The notes beneath the pieces were generated by a model. That model was not told the DNA's origin. It made no database searches and worked only from the letters and a program-made list of their open reading frames with translations. A stretch of DNA of 64,000 bases from assembly GCA_001942045.1 (NCBI GenBank), contig MSTD01000003.1, forward strand, positions 176,545-240,544, read 5' to 3'. Position numbers and translations under genes: made by a program. The DNA comes from Mycolicibacterium porcinum (GTDB taxonomy: Bacteria; Actinomycetota; Actinomycetes; Mycobacteriales; Mycobacteriaceae). Positions 21,501 to 29,999 of the stretch are shown here, piece by piece. Numbering within the stretch: position 1 is the stretch's first letter; each line of letters begins with the position of its first letter.

Positions 21501-24500
21501 AACCAACGCCCACGTGCTGGTCGAGGAGGCTCCCCCGCTGACCGCGGCCGCCGAGAAGCCAGTCGCCGACGGAGATTCCGCCGACGACGTTCAGCCGGAG
21601 CCGGCAGCGGAAACGCAGCCGGAGCAGGTCGAGGTGTTGACGCTGTCGGCACGGTCACCGGAAGCGCTGGCGGCGTTGGCGCAGCGGTACGAGAGCTGGC
21701 TGGAGGCTCACCCTGAGGTCGACCTCGCCGACCTGTGCCTCACCGCCGGTATCGGTCGTTCGCACTTCGAACATCGCGCCGCCCTGGTGGTGGATTCGGT
21801 CGCCGAGGCCCGCGCCGGTCTGGCCGAGCTGGCCGAGAACCGGTTGCGGCACGGTGTCGTCCGTGGGGAGCGGCCGCATCATCCGATGACGGCGTGGCTG
21901 TTCACCGGTCAGGGCAGCCAGTACGCCGGTATGGCGCGTGAGTTGTTCGACACCGAACCGGTTTTCGCCGAAACGGTGCGCCGGTGCGCCGACGCGGTCA
22001 AGGACATCCTGCCGCAGCCGCTGCTGGAGGTGCTGTTCGCCGACAATCGCGAAACCGGAGGCAAAGCCGCAGAGACACTGCGGCACACGTCATTTGCCCA
22101 ACCCGCGATCTTCGCCGTGGAAATGGGTCTGGCCCGGCTGTGGCAGTCGTGGGGCATCGAGCCCGATGTGGTGCTCGGGCACAGCGTCGGCCAGTACGCC
22201 GCGGCCTGCGTGGCCGGCGTGTTCAGCCTCGAAGACGGCGCCCGGCTGATGGCCGAGCGCGGACGGTTGTTCGGCAGCCTGCCCGAGGGCGGGCGCATGG
22301 TGGCGGTGTTCGCCGACCCCAAGCACGTCGAGCAGATCGCCGGAGAATTCCCGCGGGTCTCGGTAGGCGCCTACAACGGGCCTAACACCGTGCTGTCGGG
22401 CCCGGGCGACGATCTCGAGCAGATCGTCGAGAAGCTCGAGGAAGAGGAGGGGATCCGGTGCACGTGGCTGGAGACCAGCCACGCATTCCACTCCGAGCTG
22501 CTGGATCCGGTCCTCGACGAATTCGAGGCCTACGCAGCGCAGTTGCAGTTCGCGAAGCCGACGATGCCGCTGGTCTGCAACCGCACCGGCGCGGTGCTCA
22601 CCGCGCAGACTCCGCTCGACGCCCAGTACTGGCGGCGGCACTCCCGCCAGCCGGTGCAGTTCGCCGAGAGCGTGCGCACCGTGGCCGCGCTGGGCTGCTC
22701 GATCCTGATGGAAATCGGCCCGCAGCCGGTACTGACCGGCGCCGCGGTGCAGGTCTGGCCGGAGCACTTGGCGGCGCCGCGCGCGATCGTGTCGATGCGA
22801 AAGGGTGTCTCCGATCGGCGGCAGATCGCCGACGCACTGGCCTCGGCCTACGTCGGCGGGCACCGGCCCGATTTCAGCGCCTTGCATCGCGGGACCCGGC
22901 GTCGGCTCGAGTTGCCGACCTACCCGTTCCAGCGACGTCGCTTCTGGCCCAAGGGAAGCGGAATCACCGCCGATGTCAACGGGCCCGTGGGTTCCGGGAT
23001 CCTGGGCAGCGGCAAGGATCTCGCCTCTGGCGATTCGGTCTACACCAGCCGGTTGTCGGTCAAATCGCAGCCCTGGCTGTCCGATCACGTCATCTACGGC
23101 ACCGTCGTCGTTCCCGGAGCGACGTACGCCGCCATGGCGCTGGCCGCGGTCGGCACACCCGCGCATGCCAAGGACGTCTTCTTCTACGAGCCGATCATCC
23201 TGCCCGAGAAGAGTTCCCGTGAAGTGCAGCTCACGTTGCACCCGCTCGACGGCGGCGACGGGTGGAAATTCCAGGTGCACAGCCGCCCGTACGGCGAGCG
23301 CGGTGCCGACTGGTCGTTGAACGCCGAAGGCACTGTTGTCGCGGGACTCTCCGACGAGGAGACCCCTGATCAGTCGGATCCGGTCGACGAAGCCATCGAG
23401 CGCCTCGAACGCATGCGTCCGCAGGAGTTGTTCGAGACCTTCGCCGATCTGGAACTGGCCTGGGGGCCGACATGGTCGGGTTCGCTGAAGTCGTTGTGGC
23501 TCGGCGAAGGCGAGGCGATCGGCGACATCCTGGTCGGTGAGGAACTCGCCGAGCAACTCGGAACCGAGCCGATGCACCCGGTGTTGATGGACTTGTGCAC
23601 CGGTGTCGCCTTCCCGGCCTTCCCCGCTCTGCTCGCGGCCGAACAAGGCGTGAACGACCTGTTCCTGCCGCTGCGGTACGGGCAGGTGACGTTGAAGCAG
23701 AAGATGCCGCGGCGTTTCTATTGCCGCGCGCGGTGGCACGAGAGCGCCCTGGACAGCGAGACCCAGGTCTTCGATCTCGATTACCTCGACCGCGACGGCA
23801 GTTATCTCGGCGGCGTCCGGGAGTTCACGGTCAAACGCGCTCCTCGTGAGGCGCTGCTCCGTGGCCTCGGCGGCGACGCCACCCGCCTGCTGTACACGCT
23901 CGGCTGGCATGAGGTTCCGGTACCTGCTTCCGAGGAGGGCGCCGAAACTCCCTCGGGCACTTGGCTGATCGCCGGCTTCGACGAACTCGCCACAAAGGTG
24001 CCGGGATGCATCCCGTTCGACCGGAACACCGATCCGGAGCTCCTCGGACAGGTGCTGGCACAGGCCAAGGAGCGTGGCCTGCCGTTCTCCGGTGTCGTGT
24101 GGCGCGCCGCTGCGCCGGGCGCAGGGGAATCGACCGCCGACAGCCAGGCCCGGCTCGAGACCGAGATCGCGAACCTGCTCAGTGCCGTGCACACGGTGCA
24201 AGGCGGGGAGATCAAACTGCCGGGCGGGCTCTGGATCGTCACCGAACGGGCCGTCGCCACAGAATCCGGTGAGCCGGTCGATCCGGCTCAGGCGGCGCTG
24301 TGGGGATTCGGGCGCACCACGATCAACGAGGAACCCGCGCTGCGGGCCAAGCTCGTCGACACCGATGGGTCTGGCGAGGCCGTGCAGGCGCTGGCCAAGT
24401 TGTTGGCAACGCCGGTCGAAGAGCCGGAAATCGCAGTGCGGCAAGGCAAGCTGTTGGCTTCCCGGCTGCTGCCGTGGGCACGTAGTGGGCATCTCACGGT

Positions 24501-26679
24501 GCCCCGCGGGAGCGATTACGTCCTGGCGCCGACCGAACGCGGCGCGATCGACAATCTGCGGATCACCGAGAAAGAGGTGACCGCGCCGGACGAGGGCTAC
24601 GTGCAGGTGCGGGTGGAGGCCGCCGGCCTCAACTTCCGCGACGTGCTCAACGTGCTGGGCCTGTACCCGGGTGATCCCGGGCCGATCGGCGGTGACTTCG
24701 CCGGCGTCGTCACGCAATTGGGTGAGGGCGTCACCGGAGTCGAGGTCGGTCAGCGGGTCTACGGCTCGATGCAGGGCGCCTTCTCCAGCCGGTTCAACGT
24801 GCCGGCCCAGTTCCTCGCGCCGATCCCCGATGGGATCAGCGGGGTCGAGGCTGCCACGATTCCCGCTGCGGCGCTCACGGTCCGGCTGTCGTTCGACTGG
24901 GCGCAGCTCAAGCCGGGCGACAAGGTACTCATCCACGCGGCCAGCGGCGGTGTCGGCCTGGCCGCCATCCAGATGGCCCAGCAGTGCGGTGCGGAGGTCT
25001 ACGCGACGGCGAGCACCTTCAAGCGCGCGACGCTGCGCAAGCTGGGCGTCAAGTACGTCTACGACTCGCGGACAACGGATTTCGCCGACCAGATTCTGGC
25101 GGACACCGACGGCGCGGGCGTGGACGTGGTGCTCAACTCGCTGACCAGCGAAGGTTTCATTGAGGCGACCCTCAAGGCCACTGCCAAGAACGGCCGCTTC
25201 GCCGAAATCGCCAAGCGCGACATCTGGTCACCGGAGCAGATGGCCGAGGCCCGTCCCGACATCGCCTACGAGATCGTCGCGTTGGACACGGTGATGTTCA
25301 CCGAGCCAGACCGCATTCGCGATCTGCTCGTTGAAATTTCGGAAGGCCTCGCGAATGGCGGCTGGAAACCGCTGCCCGCCGAGATCTACCCGCTGACGGA
25401 GGCCAGGACCGCGTTCCGGCGGATGCAGCAGGCCCGGCACATCGGCAAGATCGTGTGCCAGCTGCCGAATCCGCTTGCACCTCGGCCGGATCGGACCTAC
25501 CTGATCACGGGTGGGCTCGGTGCGATCGGTCTGCACACCGCCTCGTACCTGGCTCAGCTGGGCGCCGGGGACATCGTGTTGACCAGCCGTCGTGAGCCCG
25601 ATGCCGGCGCACAGCGGTTGATCGAGGAGATCACCGAGCGCAACAAGACCCGCATCCACGTCTTCACCGCCGATGTCGGTGAGGAGGCTGGGGTGGCGAA
25701 GCTCCTGGAGCGGATTCGGGCGGAGCTCCCGCCGCTCGCGGGCGTCGCCCATCTGGCCGGTGTGCTCGACGATGCGCTCCTCGGTCAGCAGAGTGTGGAG
25801 CGGTTCCGGACGACGTTGGCTCCCAAGGCCTTCGGCGCCGAGTACCTGGACAAGTTGACGAAGGACGACGATCTGGACTTCTTCATCGTGTCGTCCTCGG
25901 TGTCGAGCTTGTTCGGTTCCCCGGGGCAGTCCAACTACGCGACAGCCAATGCGTTGCTCGACGGTCTGATCGCGCAGCGCAGGGCGCAGGGCCTGCCGGC
26001 CACGGGGATCAACTTCGGTCCCTGGGGTCAGGGCGGCATGGCGTCCTCGGAGGCGGCGACCGCGAATATCAGTGCCCAGGGCCTGATTCCGCTGGAGCCG
26101 TCGGCGGCGCTCGCCGCCCTGGCCGAGGTCATCGCCAACGGCACCGGCCAGGCCACCGTCCTCAAGGCGAACTGGCAGCGGGCCGCGAAGGTGCTGGGCA
26201 GTTCGCGCCCACCGATCCTCGACCTGGTGTTGCCCAGTGCCGTCGGAGAGGTGACCGGGGACAGCGAGGTTCTCAAGCAGCTGCTGGAGATCCCGGTGCC
26301 GCAGCGTGCCGGGTTCGTCACCGAGTTCCTGCAGAAGGAGGTGCAGAACTTCCTGCGGCTCGCCTCACCGCCGGCCGCGACCAGCCGCTTCCTGGATCTC
26401 GGCACGGACTCGCTGATGGCGATCGAACTCCGCAACCGGCTGCACAGTCAGTTCGGTGGCAGGTTCACGCTCAACGCGACCGCGGTGTTCGACTACCCGA
26501 CGATCGGCGGACTCGCCGAGTATCTGGTGGCCCAACTGCCCGACGCGGAACCGACGGAGGCCGTTGAGGCACCCGCCGAGGAGTCACAGCAAGAGGCTCA
26601 GGCCGAGGCGACCGAGCAGTCGCCAGAGCAGAACGAGTCACCTGCACAGGAGCCGCCGGTCGCAGAGGCGGCAGACTAA
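15529..26679 (+). CDS. Bimodular type I polyketide synthase of the TPP locus (polyphleic acid synthase)
   Basis: 3716-residue PKS, close to the size of the M. smegmatis TPP synthase. Module 1: KS (C184 in DTACSSS, HGTGT, NIGH), AT (S652 in GHSVGQY), KR (TGGLGSIG about 1200) and ACP (S1514 in LGMDSL). Module 2: KS (C1747), AT (S2219), DH (H2520 in HxxxGxxxxP), ER (SGGVGLAA about 3140), KR (GGLGAIG about 3325) and ACP (S3628 in LGTDSL). Both ATs carry HAFH, the malonyl-CoA signature, fitting unbranched phleic chains. Module 1 has no DH. KR1 lacks the LDD motif and has the SVWG tryptophan (A-type); KR2 has GVLDDA (B-type). There is no loading domain and no thioesterase; the FAAL should load the starter and PapA3 remove the product. 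The chain ends in a Glu/Gln/Ala-rich tail of about 65 residues. ATG with AAGGAGG. Confidence 0.93.
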   Translation: MEAAEHPIESTPRFAIIGYAARFPGAPDAEAFWDVLREGRDAVSEIPEDRWDVDEFFDPEPGSPGKVVTRRAGFVDDVTGFDAPFFGMSTREVRLMDPQHRLLLETAWRAVEHSGTAPTALADTNTGVFVGLATHDYLGMASDELTYPEIEAYMAIGTSNAAAAGRISYRLGLQGPSVAVDTACSSSLVAIHQACQALSLGECDLALAGGANVLLTPATMITFSSAHMLAPDGRCKTFDAAADGYVRGEGCGVIVIKRLDDAIRDGDQIRAVIRGSAINQDGASGGLTVPNGVAQQRVIAAALKRAGLRPSEVGYLEAHGTGTSLGDPIEAQAAGAVLGPGRDADQPLLIGSAKTNIGHLEAAAGIAGVIKVVLSLENETLPKHLHFENPSPHIPWDRLAVEVVKEATPWERNGQPRIAGVSSFGFAGTNAHVILEEAPEPAARPVTAPEATGPAESKRFSLLPLSARTPAALVQLADQYRTWLTAHPEATLADVCLTAGVGRAHLEHRAALVVNSREAAVELLGALADDRPAPGLVRGESHDTPKTAWLFTGQGSQYPGMARELYDTEPVFAKTLDRCAAAVANVLEKPLLDVIFALDGADERLREEHDRDAEQTLRQTSYAQPALFAVEMGLAELWQSWGFEPDVVLGHSVGQYSAACVAGVFSLEDGAQLMAERGRLFGSLPAGGRMVAVFTAAERVESLTDEYPTLSVAAYNGANTVLSGPAADLEKAVAGLAADGIRCDWLETSHAFHSALLEPILDEFEAYANRFTFKAPQRILIDNRTGTALGRSVKMDGAYWRRHARQPVEFAKSVRTLADLNCKVLLEIGPRPVLTATALGAWPDPATAPRVIASLRPNTADHRQITEAVADAYVLGHLPDFSAFRQPHARKLDLPTYPFEHRQYWYRDNREEPNQQQHVAARTQAVRLLEDGRLEELAALLGGAGDDDQTLSVLTKLAAQHNQQRSTQSIADDRYEFRWDKAVTPVSAADAGESSWILIGDDSEAVKPLVDALTARGQQHQILGLPASDADEAQLAEALRAAAAGDATLRIIHLAGLDSAGAPSMRSLLRMQHQVLAGTRRLFRAAVAADLRAPIWLVTRGAQHVTDADTVTPEQSALWGFGRAAALELPQLWGGLADLSEATTDEWSGLLNRATTGSDTAKEDQIALRGQDVYVPRLVRPEDLPSGNPLELRDNATYLVTGGLGSIGLEVAGYLAAHGAKQLVLTSRRQPSEAAQKRIEALRAQHGCEVRVATADVSDAHDVARLLAGVRAELPPLAGIVHAAGENNTTPLSELDDAEVDRVFAGKVWGAWHLSEAVADDKLDFFISTSSIASVWGGFGQTAYSAANAFLDGLAWRLRSQGIPGTSVNFGPWSAGMADAESRARLEQRGIKTLSPSDALAGLADVVANSSAHGSAQGVIARIDWTRFLPLYQQAGRRAFLAELEGELPAQLGVTSPVTASGKTKLVEQLTNAPVQQRKKLLTDYLRDSVAEVTRVDSAEIREDAGFFDLGMDSLMAVELRRRMEQGVGKEIPVTVVMDHPRISDVADYLLGEVLGLSEQKSAPAAASVAATRTDDPIAVVAVSCRFPGAPNPEAFWEVLSGGVDAIREVPEERFDIDEFFDEDPDAPGKTYTRYGGFLDGIDGFDPEFFGISPREAVWIEPQQRLVLETVWEGLERAGHSPEALRGSRTGVFVGVAANEYAHLLSSEPIEKIEPHFITGNALNAISGRVAFALGLEGPAVAVDTACSSALVAVHQACQALQSGDCDMAVAGGVNVLLSPVTVVAASRARMLSPVGRCKTFDASADGYVRSEGCGILLLKRLSDAQRDGDRICAVIPGSGVNQDGASSGLTVPNGGAQQRLIGSVLARAGLSGGDVDYLEAHGTGTPLGDPIEVQAAAAAYGGSRDADRPLLMGSVKTNIGHTESASGAAGLIKVVLSLQHETLPQSLHFDNPSPHIPWDSLPVRVVDEAMPWQPNGRPRRAGVSSFGFTGTNAHVLVEEAPPLTAAAEKPVADGDSADDVQPEPAAETQPEQVEVLTLSARSPEALAALAQRYESWLEAHPEVDLADLCLTAGIGRSHFEHRAALVVDSVAEARAGLAELAENRLRHGVVRGERPHHPMTAWLFTGQGSQYAGMARELFDTEPVFAETVRRCADAVKDILPQPLLEVLFADNRETGGKAAETLRHTSFAQPAIFAVEMGLARLWQSWGIEPDVVLGHSVGQYAAACVAGVFSLEDGARLMAERGRLFGSLPEGGRMVAVFADPKHVEQIAGEFPRVSVGAYNGPNTVLSGPGDDLEQIVEKLEEEEGIRCTWLETSHAFHSELLDPVLDEFEAYAAQLQFAKPTMPLVCNRTGAVLTAQTPLDAQYWRRHSRQPVQFAESVRTVAALGCSILMEIGPQPVLTGAAVQVWPEHLAAPRAIVSMRKGVSDRRQIADALASAYVGGHRPDFSALHRGTRRRLELPTYPFQRRRFWPKGSGITADVNGPVGSGILGSGKDLASGDSVYTSRLSVKSQPWLSDHVIYGTVVVPGATYAAMALAAVGTPAHAKDVFFYEPIILPEKSSREVQLTLHPLDGGDGWKFQVHSRPYGERGADWSLNAEGTVVAGLSDEETPDQSDPVDEAIERLERMRPQELFETFADLELAWGPTWSGSLKSLWLGEGEAIGDILVGEELAEQLGTEPMHPVLMDLCTGVAFPAFPALLAAEQGVNDLFLPLRYGQVTLKQKMPRRFYCRARWHESALDSETQVFDLDYLDRDGSYLGGVREFTVKRAPREALLRGLGGDATRLLYTLGWHEVPVPASEEGAETPSGTWLIAGFDELATKVPGCIPFDRNTDPELLGQVLAQAKERGLPFSGVVWRAAAPGAGESTADSQARLETEIANLLSAVHTVQGGEIKLPGGLWIVTERAVATESGEPVDPAQAALWGFGRTTINEEPALRAKLVDTDGSGEAVQALAKLLATPVEEPEIAVRQGKLLASRLLPWARSGHLTVPRGSDYVLAPTERGAIDNLRITEKEVTAPDEGYVQVRVEAAGLNFRDVLNVLGLYPGDPGPIGGDFAGVVTQLGEGVTGVEVGQRVYGSMQGAFSSRFNVPAQFLAPIPDGISGVEAATIPAAALTVRLSFDWAQLKPGDKVLIHAASGGVGLAAIQMAQQCGAEVYATASTFKRATLRKLGVKYVYDSRTTDFADQILADTDGAGVDVVLNSLTSEGFIEATLKATAKNGRFAEIAKRDIWSPEQMAEARPDIAYEIVALDTVMFTEPDRIRDLLVEISEGLANGGWKPLPAEIYPLTEARTAFRRMQQARHIGKIVCQLPNPLAPRPDRTYLITGGLGAIGLHTASYLAQLGAGDIVLTSRREPDAGAQRLIEEITERNKTRIHVFTADVGEEAGVAKLLERIRAELPPLAGVAHLAGVLDDALLGQQSVERFRTTLAPKAFGAEYLDKLTKDDDLDFFIVSSSVSSLFGSPGQSNYATANALLDGLIAQRRAQGLPATGINFGPWGQGGMASSEAATANISAQGLIPLEPSAALAALAEVIANGTGQATVLKANWQRAAKVLGSSRPPILDLVLPSAVGEVTGDSEVLKQLLEIPVPQRAGFVTEFLQKEVQNFLRLASPPAATSRFLDLGTDSLMAIELRNRLHSQFGGRFTLNATAVFDYPTIGGLAEYLVAQLPDAEPTEAVEAPAEESQQEAQAEATEQSPEQNESPAQEPPVAEAAD

Positions 26680-26689
26680 GCCCCGCGAG

Positions 26690-26739
26690 CAGACGCAAAT
26701 GTCCCCGCACGCCCAGCGTGTCGGGGACATTTGCGTCTG
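26690..26739. terminator. Long hairpin between pks and the convergent oxidoreductase gene
   Basis: Arms 26690-26707 and 26722-26739 pair perfectly over 18 bp; inside them CAC/GTG add three more pairs with one bulged base. It begins 11 bases after the PKS stop and lies before the stop of the convergent gene, so it can serve both directions. Confidence 0.7.
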
Positions 26740-26754
26740 TTGGCCGTAAGAACG

Positions 26755-27834
26755 TCAGATCCAGCGGGTGGCCTCAACCTCGGGCGGCAGCGGCGGATGC
26801 AGCGGCACATCGAGCCCGTCGTAGATACCGGGCTTCTGGGTGGCCAGCCAGTCGATTGCGCCGAGCAGTCGGTTGGCCGCGGTGGTATTGCCACCGTCGG
26901 CGCGGGTGCCGCCCGGTACGTCGGCGCGCACCACGATGCTCAGCTGCGGATCGCCGTCGATGATGACTCGATGGTCGCCGACACCCTCGTCGGGCTGCGG
27001 CCAGTCCGGAGCACAAGCCGGATCGATACGGGTGATGTGTTCGATGATGACCCGCTCGACGCCATTGACCCATCCGATGACCTGCAGCCGGAACGCGCCC
27101 TGGGTTCCCGCCTCGAACCGGCCCATGACGTTGTCGACCGTCTCGGTGAGCGGCAGCCGTTCGACCGTCTCGGTGATGTCATCGATCTCCAAGCCGAGGC
27201 CGCGGCCGATCAGCCGGACGTTGCCGCCCCACACCATGGTCGGGATCGAGGGCAGCAGCATCATCGGAGTCTCGTCCATCGACCCGCCGAACCCACACAG
27301 CACCCGCACGGAATGCGGCTGGTTGTAGGTGGAGTAATCGAAGATCTCCTGGCACCGGATGGTGCGGATGCGGGTACACAGCCCGGCCGCGATCACCGCC
27401 AGGGCATCGTTGCCCCACCCTGGGTCGACGCCGCTGACCAGCAGTGCGGAGTTGCCGGCCACCGCGGCCTCGGTGAGCCGGTCGACCCACTCGGCCGGAG
27501 CCGAGGCCGGGTCGTAGAGCGAATACAACGACGGCGTCACCACTTGTTTGCCCGCGCGCAGGCACCGCTCGATCTCGGCGAGGGCCTCCTCGGGACGGAT
27601 ATCGCCGGAGGACATGTAGGCGACGGCATCGCACTGGGCGAGCGCCGCATCCACGTCCGTGGTGGCGCTGACCCCGGTGAGGCCGTCGAGCTTGGCAAAC
27701 GTCGCGGCATCGCGACCAGCCTTGTCCTCGGATGACGTGATGACTGCAACCAGTTCCAGGCCCGGGAACGCCGTGGCCGACCTGATCGCCGTCGCACCCA
27801 TGTTCCCTGTACCCCACACCGCGATTCGACGCAT
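26755..27834 (-). CDS. NAD(P)-binding oxidoreductase of the dihydrodipicolinate reductase-like family
   Basis: 359-residue cytosolic oxidoreductase. The N-terminus RIAVWGTGNMGATAIR is a Rossmann GxGxxG motif, followed by VVTPSLY and SGVDPGWGNDALAVI, as in the branch that contains 2,4-diaminopentanoate dehydrogenase and many actinobacterial amine or ketone reductases. It is larger than true DapB (about 250 residues) and lacks its catalytic H-H-x-x-K-x-D motif, so it is not a lysine-pathway enzyme. The substrate is unknown. ATG at 27834 with GGGTGGGCGG just before. It stands alone, converging with the PKS gene and divergent from fadE5. A lipid-related role is possible only by location. Confidence 0.65.
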   Translation of the reverse strand: MRRIAVWGTGNMGATAIRSATAFPGLELVAVITSSEDKAGRDAATFAKLDGLTGVSATTDVDAALAQCDAVAYMSSGDIRPEEALAEIERCLRAGKQVVTPSLYSLYDPASAPAEWVDRLTEAAVAGNSALLVSGVDPGWGNDALAVIAAGLCTRIRTIRCQEIFDYSTYNQPHSVRVLCGFGGSMDETPMMLLPSIPTMVWGGNVRLIGRGLGLEIDDITETVERLPLTETVDNVMGRFEAGTQGAFRLQVIGWVNGVERVIIEHITRIDPACAPDWPQPDEGVGDHRVIIDGDPQLSIVVRADVPGGTRADGGNTTAANRLLGAIDWLATQKPGIYDGLDVPLHPPLPPEVEATRWI

Positions 27835-27970
27835 CCGCCCACCCTAATGGGGTATTCGTGAGTATCGTCACATTACGGCGAAACTGCTGGTCAGCGCGCT
27901 TTTGACGGCGAAGTACAAAGGTCGATCAACCGCTGGGTTGGTTAGCTATCAGAAATTGCTCAGAGTCTCT

Positions 27971-27998
27971 TTGCGTTGAAGTTACTGAACGGTATAGT
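27971..27998 (+). promoter_or_regulatory. Probable fadE5 promoter
   Basis: TTGCGT (27971-27976) and TATAGT (27993-27998) are spaced by 16 bases, a good SigA-like pair by eye. The -10 overlaps an imperfect copy (27982-27995) of the TTAC-N6-GTAA palindrome that is repeated intact just downstream, so repression by occlusion is plausible. Confidence 0.5.
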
Positions 27999-28005
27999 TG
28001 GCCGC

Positions 28006-28023
28006 AGTTACTGGTGGGTAACT
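28006..28023. promoter_or_regulatory. Operator-like palindrome at the fadE5 start site
   Basis: AGTTAC-N6-GTAACT, an 18-bp palindrome with core TTAC-N6-GTAA (28008-28021), sits at the expected transcription start of fadE5. An imperfect copy lies 26 bases upstream. The same core and spacing occur between fadA2 and fabG4 at 43277-43290. Likely a repressor site, probably for an acyl-CoA-responsive TetR-type protein (inference). Confidence 0.5.
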
Positions 28024-28069
28024 TATCCGAAGTACCCAACCTCAGGTGGCATTCTCACAAGGAGGAAAA

Positions 28070-29905
28070 GTGAGCCACTACAAGAGCAATGTCCGTGACC
28101 AGGTCTTTAACCTGTTCGACGTCTTCGGCCTGGACAAGGCCCTCGGGGCAGGCGACTACGCCGACCTGGACGCCGATACGGCCCGCGAGATGCTCAACGA
28201 GATGGCTCGCCTGGCCGAGGGTCCCATCGCCGAGTCGTTCGCCGACGGCGACCGCAACCCGCCGGTGTTCGATCCCAAGACCCACAGCGTGGCACTGCCC
28301 GAGTCCTTCAAGAAGTCGGTGCGCGCTGCCATCGACGGCGGCTGGGACAAGGTCGGCCTGTACGAGGAGCTCGGCGGCGTGCCTGCCCCCAAGGCGCTGC
28401 TGTGGGCCCTCAACGAGCACATCCTCGGCGCCAACCCCGCGGTCTGGATGTACGCCGGTGGTGCCGCCTTCGCGCAGATCTTCTACGACAACGCCACTGA
28501 AGAGCAGAAGAAGTGGGCCGTGCTGGCCTCCGAGCGCGGCTGGGGCGCCACCATGGTGCTCACCGAGCCCGACGCTGGTTCTGACGTCGGCGCCGGCCGC
28601 ACCAAGGCCGTCAAGCAGGACGACGGCTCCTGGCACATCGACGGCGTGAAGCGGTTCATCACCTCCGCTGACTCCGATGACCTGTTCGAGAACATCTTCC
28701 ACCTGGTGCTGGCCCGCCCCGAGGGCGCAGGCCCGGGCACCAAGGGTCTGTCGCTGTTCTTCGTACCGAAGTTCCTGTTCGACTTCGAGACCGGCGAGCT
28801 GGGCGAGCGCAACGGCGTCTACGTCACCAACGTCGAGCACAAGATGGGCCTGAAGGTTTCGGCCACCTGTGAGCTGACCTTCGGCCAGCACGACAAGCCT
28901 GCCAAGGGCTGGCTGGTCGGCGAGGTGCACAACGGCATCGCGCAGATGTTCGACGTCATCGAGCAGGCCCGAATGATGGTGGGCACCAAGGCCATCGCCA
29001 CCCTGTCGACCGGCTACCTCAACGCTCTGGAGTACGCCAAGGAGCGCGTGCAGGGTGCCGACCTGACCCAGATGATGGACAAGACCGCCCCGCGCGTCAC
29101 CATCACGCATCACCCCGACGTCCGCCGCAGCCTGATGACCCAGAAGGCCTACGCCGAGGGCATGCGCGCGCTGTACCTGTACACCGCGACCTTCCAGGAC
29201 AAGGATGTCGCCAAGGCGCTGCACGGTGTCGAGCCCGAACTCGCGCACAAGGTCAACGACCTGCTGCTGCCGGTGGTCAAAGGCTTCGGCTCGGAGCAGG
29301 CCTACGCCAAGCTGACCGAGAGCCTGCAGACCCTGGGTGGTTCCGGCTTCCTGCAGGACTACCCGATCGAGCAGTACATCCGCGACGCCAAGATCGACTC
29401 GCTGTACGAGGGCACCACCGCCATCCAGGCGCAGGACTTCTTCTTCCGCAAGATCGTCCGCGACAAGGGTCAGGCGCTGGCGTTCGTGGCCGGCGAGATC
29501 GAGCAGTTCATCAAGAACGAGACCGGCAACGGCCGCCTGAAGACCGAGCGTGAGCTGTTGGGCACCGCGCTCGCCGACGTCCAGGGCATGGCCGCCAGCC
29601 TGACCGGCTACCTGATGGCCGCCCAGGAAGATGCCGCGAGCATCTACAAGGTGGGTCTGGGTTCGGTTCGCTTCCTGCTGTCGGTCGGCGACCTGCTGCT
29701 CGGCTGGCTGCTGGCCCGCCAGGCCGCGGTGGCGATCGAGAAGCTCGACGCCGGCGCCACCGGCGAGGACCGCACCTACCTCGAGGGCAAGATCGCCGCA
29801 GCTTCGTTCTTCGCCAAGAACATGCTGCCGCTGCTCACCAGCACCCGTCAGGTCATCGAGACCATCGACAACGAGGTGATGGAGCTCGACGAGGCTGCGT
29901 TCTAA
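28070..29905 (+). CDS. fadE5: Acyl-CoA dehydrogenase FadE5
   Basis: FAD-dependent acyl-CoA dehydrogenase, first step of beta-oxidation, with broad chain-length use reported for mycobacterial FadE5. 611 residues from the GTG at 28070, preceded by AAGGAGG. Seen: [14 protein letters not shown] (flavin/substrate binding strand), [13 protein letters not shown], a central helical domain, [19 protein letters not shown], and [16 protein letters not shown] with E447, which matches the catalytic glutamate described for this enzyme. The C-terminal extension distinguishes this long family from ordinary 380-residue FadEs. Single-gene unit with its own promoter, two operator-like palindromes and a classical terminator. 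Corresponds to Rv0244c by sequence type and synteny. Confidence 0.95.
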   Translation: MSHYKSNVRDQVFNLFDVFGLDKALGAGDYADLDADTAREMLNEMARLAEGPIAESFADGDRNPPVFDPKTHSVALPESFKKSVRAAIDGGWDKVGLYEELGGVPAPKALLWALNEHILGANPAVWMYAGGAAFAQIFYDNATEEQKKWAVLASERGWGATMVLTEPDAGSDVGAGRTKAVKQDDGSWHIDGVKRFITSADSDDLFENIFHLVLARPEGAGPGTKGLSLFFVPKFLFDFETGELGERNGVYVTNVEHKMGLKVSATCELTFGQHDKPAKGWLVGEVHNGIAQMFDVIEQARMMVGTKAIATLSTGYLNALEYAKERVQGADLTQMMDKTAPRVTITHHPDVRRSLMTQKAYAEGMRALYLYTATFQDKDVAKALHGVEPELAHKVNDLLLPVVKGFGSEQAYAKLTESLQTLGGSGFLQDYPIEQYIRDAKIDSLYEGTTAIQAQDFFFRKIVRDKGQALAFVAGEIEQFIKNETGNGRLKTERELLGTALADVQGMAASLTGYLMAAQEDAASIYKVGLGSVRFLLSVGDLLLGWLLARQAAVAIEKLDAGATGEDRTYLEGKIAAASFFAKNMLPLLTSTRQVIETIDNEVMELDEAAF

Positions 29906-29920
29906 GAACTCCGCCGTCAG

Positions 29921-29946
29921 ACGCCCCCGGGTTTTCCCGGGGGCGT
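29921..29946 (+). terminator. Intrinsic terminator of fadE5
   Basis: Perfect 11-bp GC-rich stem (29921-29931 and 29936-29946) with a TTTT loop, followed by TTTGCTTTT. It begins 15 bases after the fadE5 stop. This is the most classical rho-independent terminator in the window. Confidence 0.9.
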
Positions 29947-29999
29947 TTGCTTTTGCGGCACCGGGTGCAGACGCGACTGCCAACGGGTATTCCCGGACA

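Noticed and set aside
15529..22930. Direct repeats between PKS modules as a recombination or mobile element signal
   Set aside because: The long similar blocks are the homologous KS and AT domains of the two modules, not transposon ends.
22090..24936. 948-codon open frame antisense to the PKS gene
   Set aside because: No recognisable domain; low-complexity Arg/Glu/Gly-rich translation typical of frames opposite a GC-rich gene. The sense frame has full PKS motifs.
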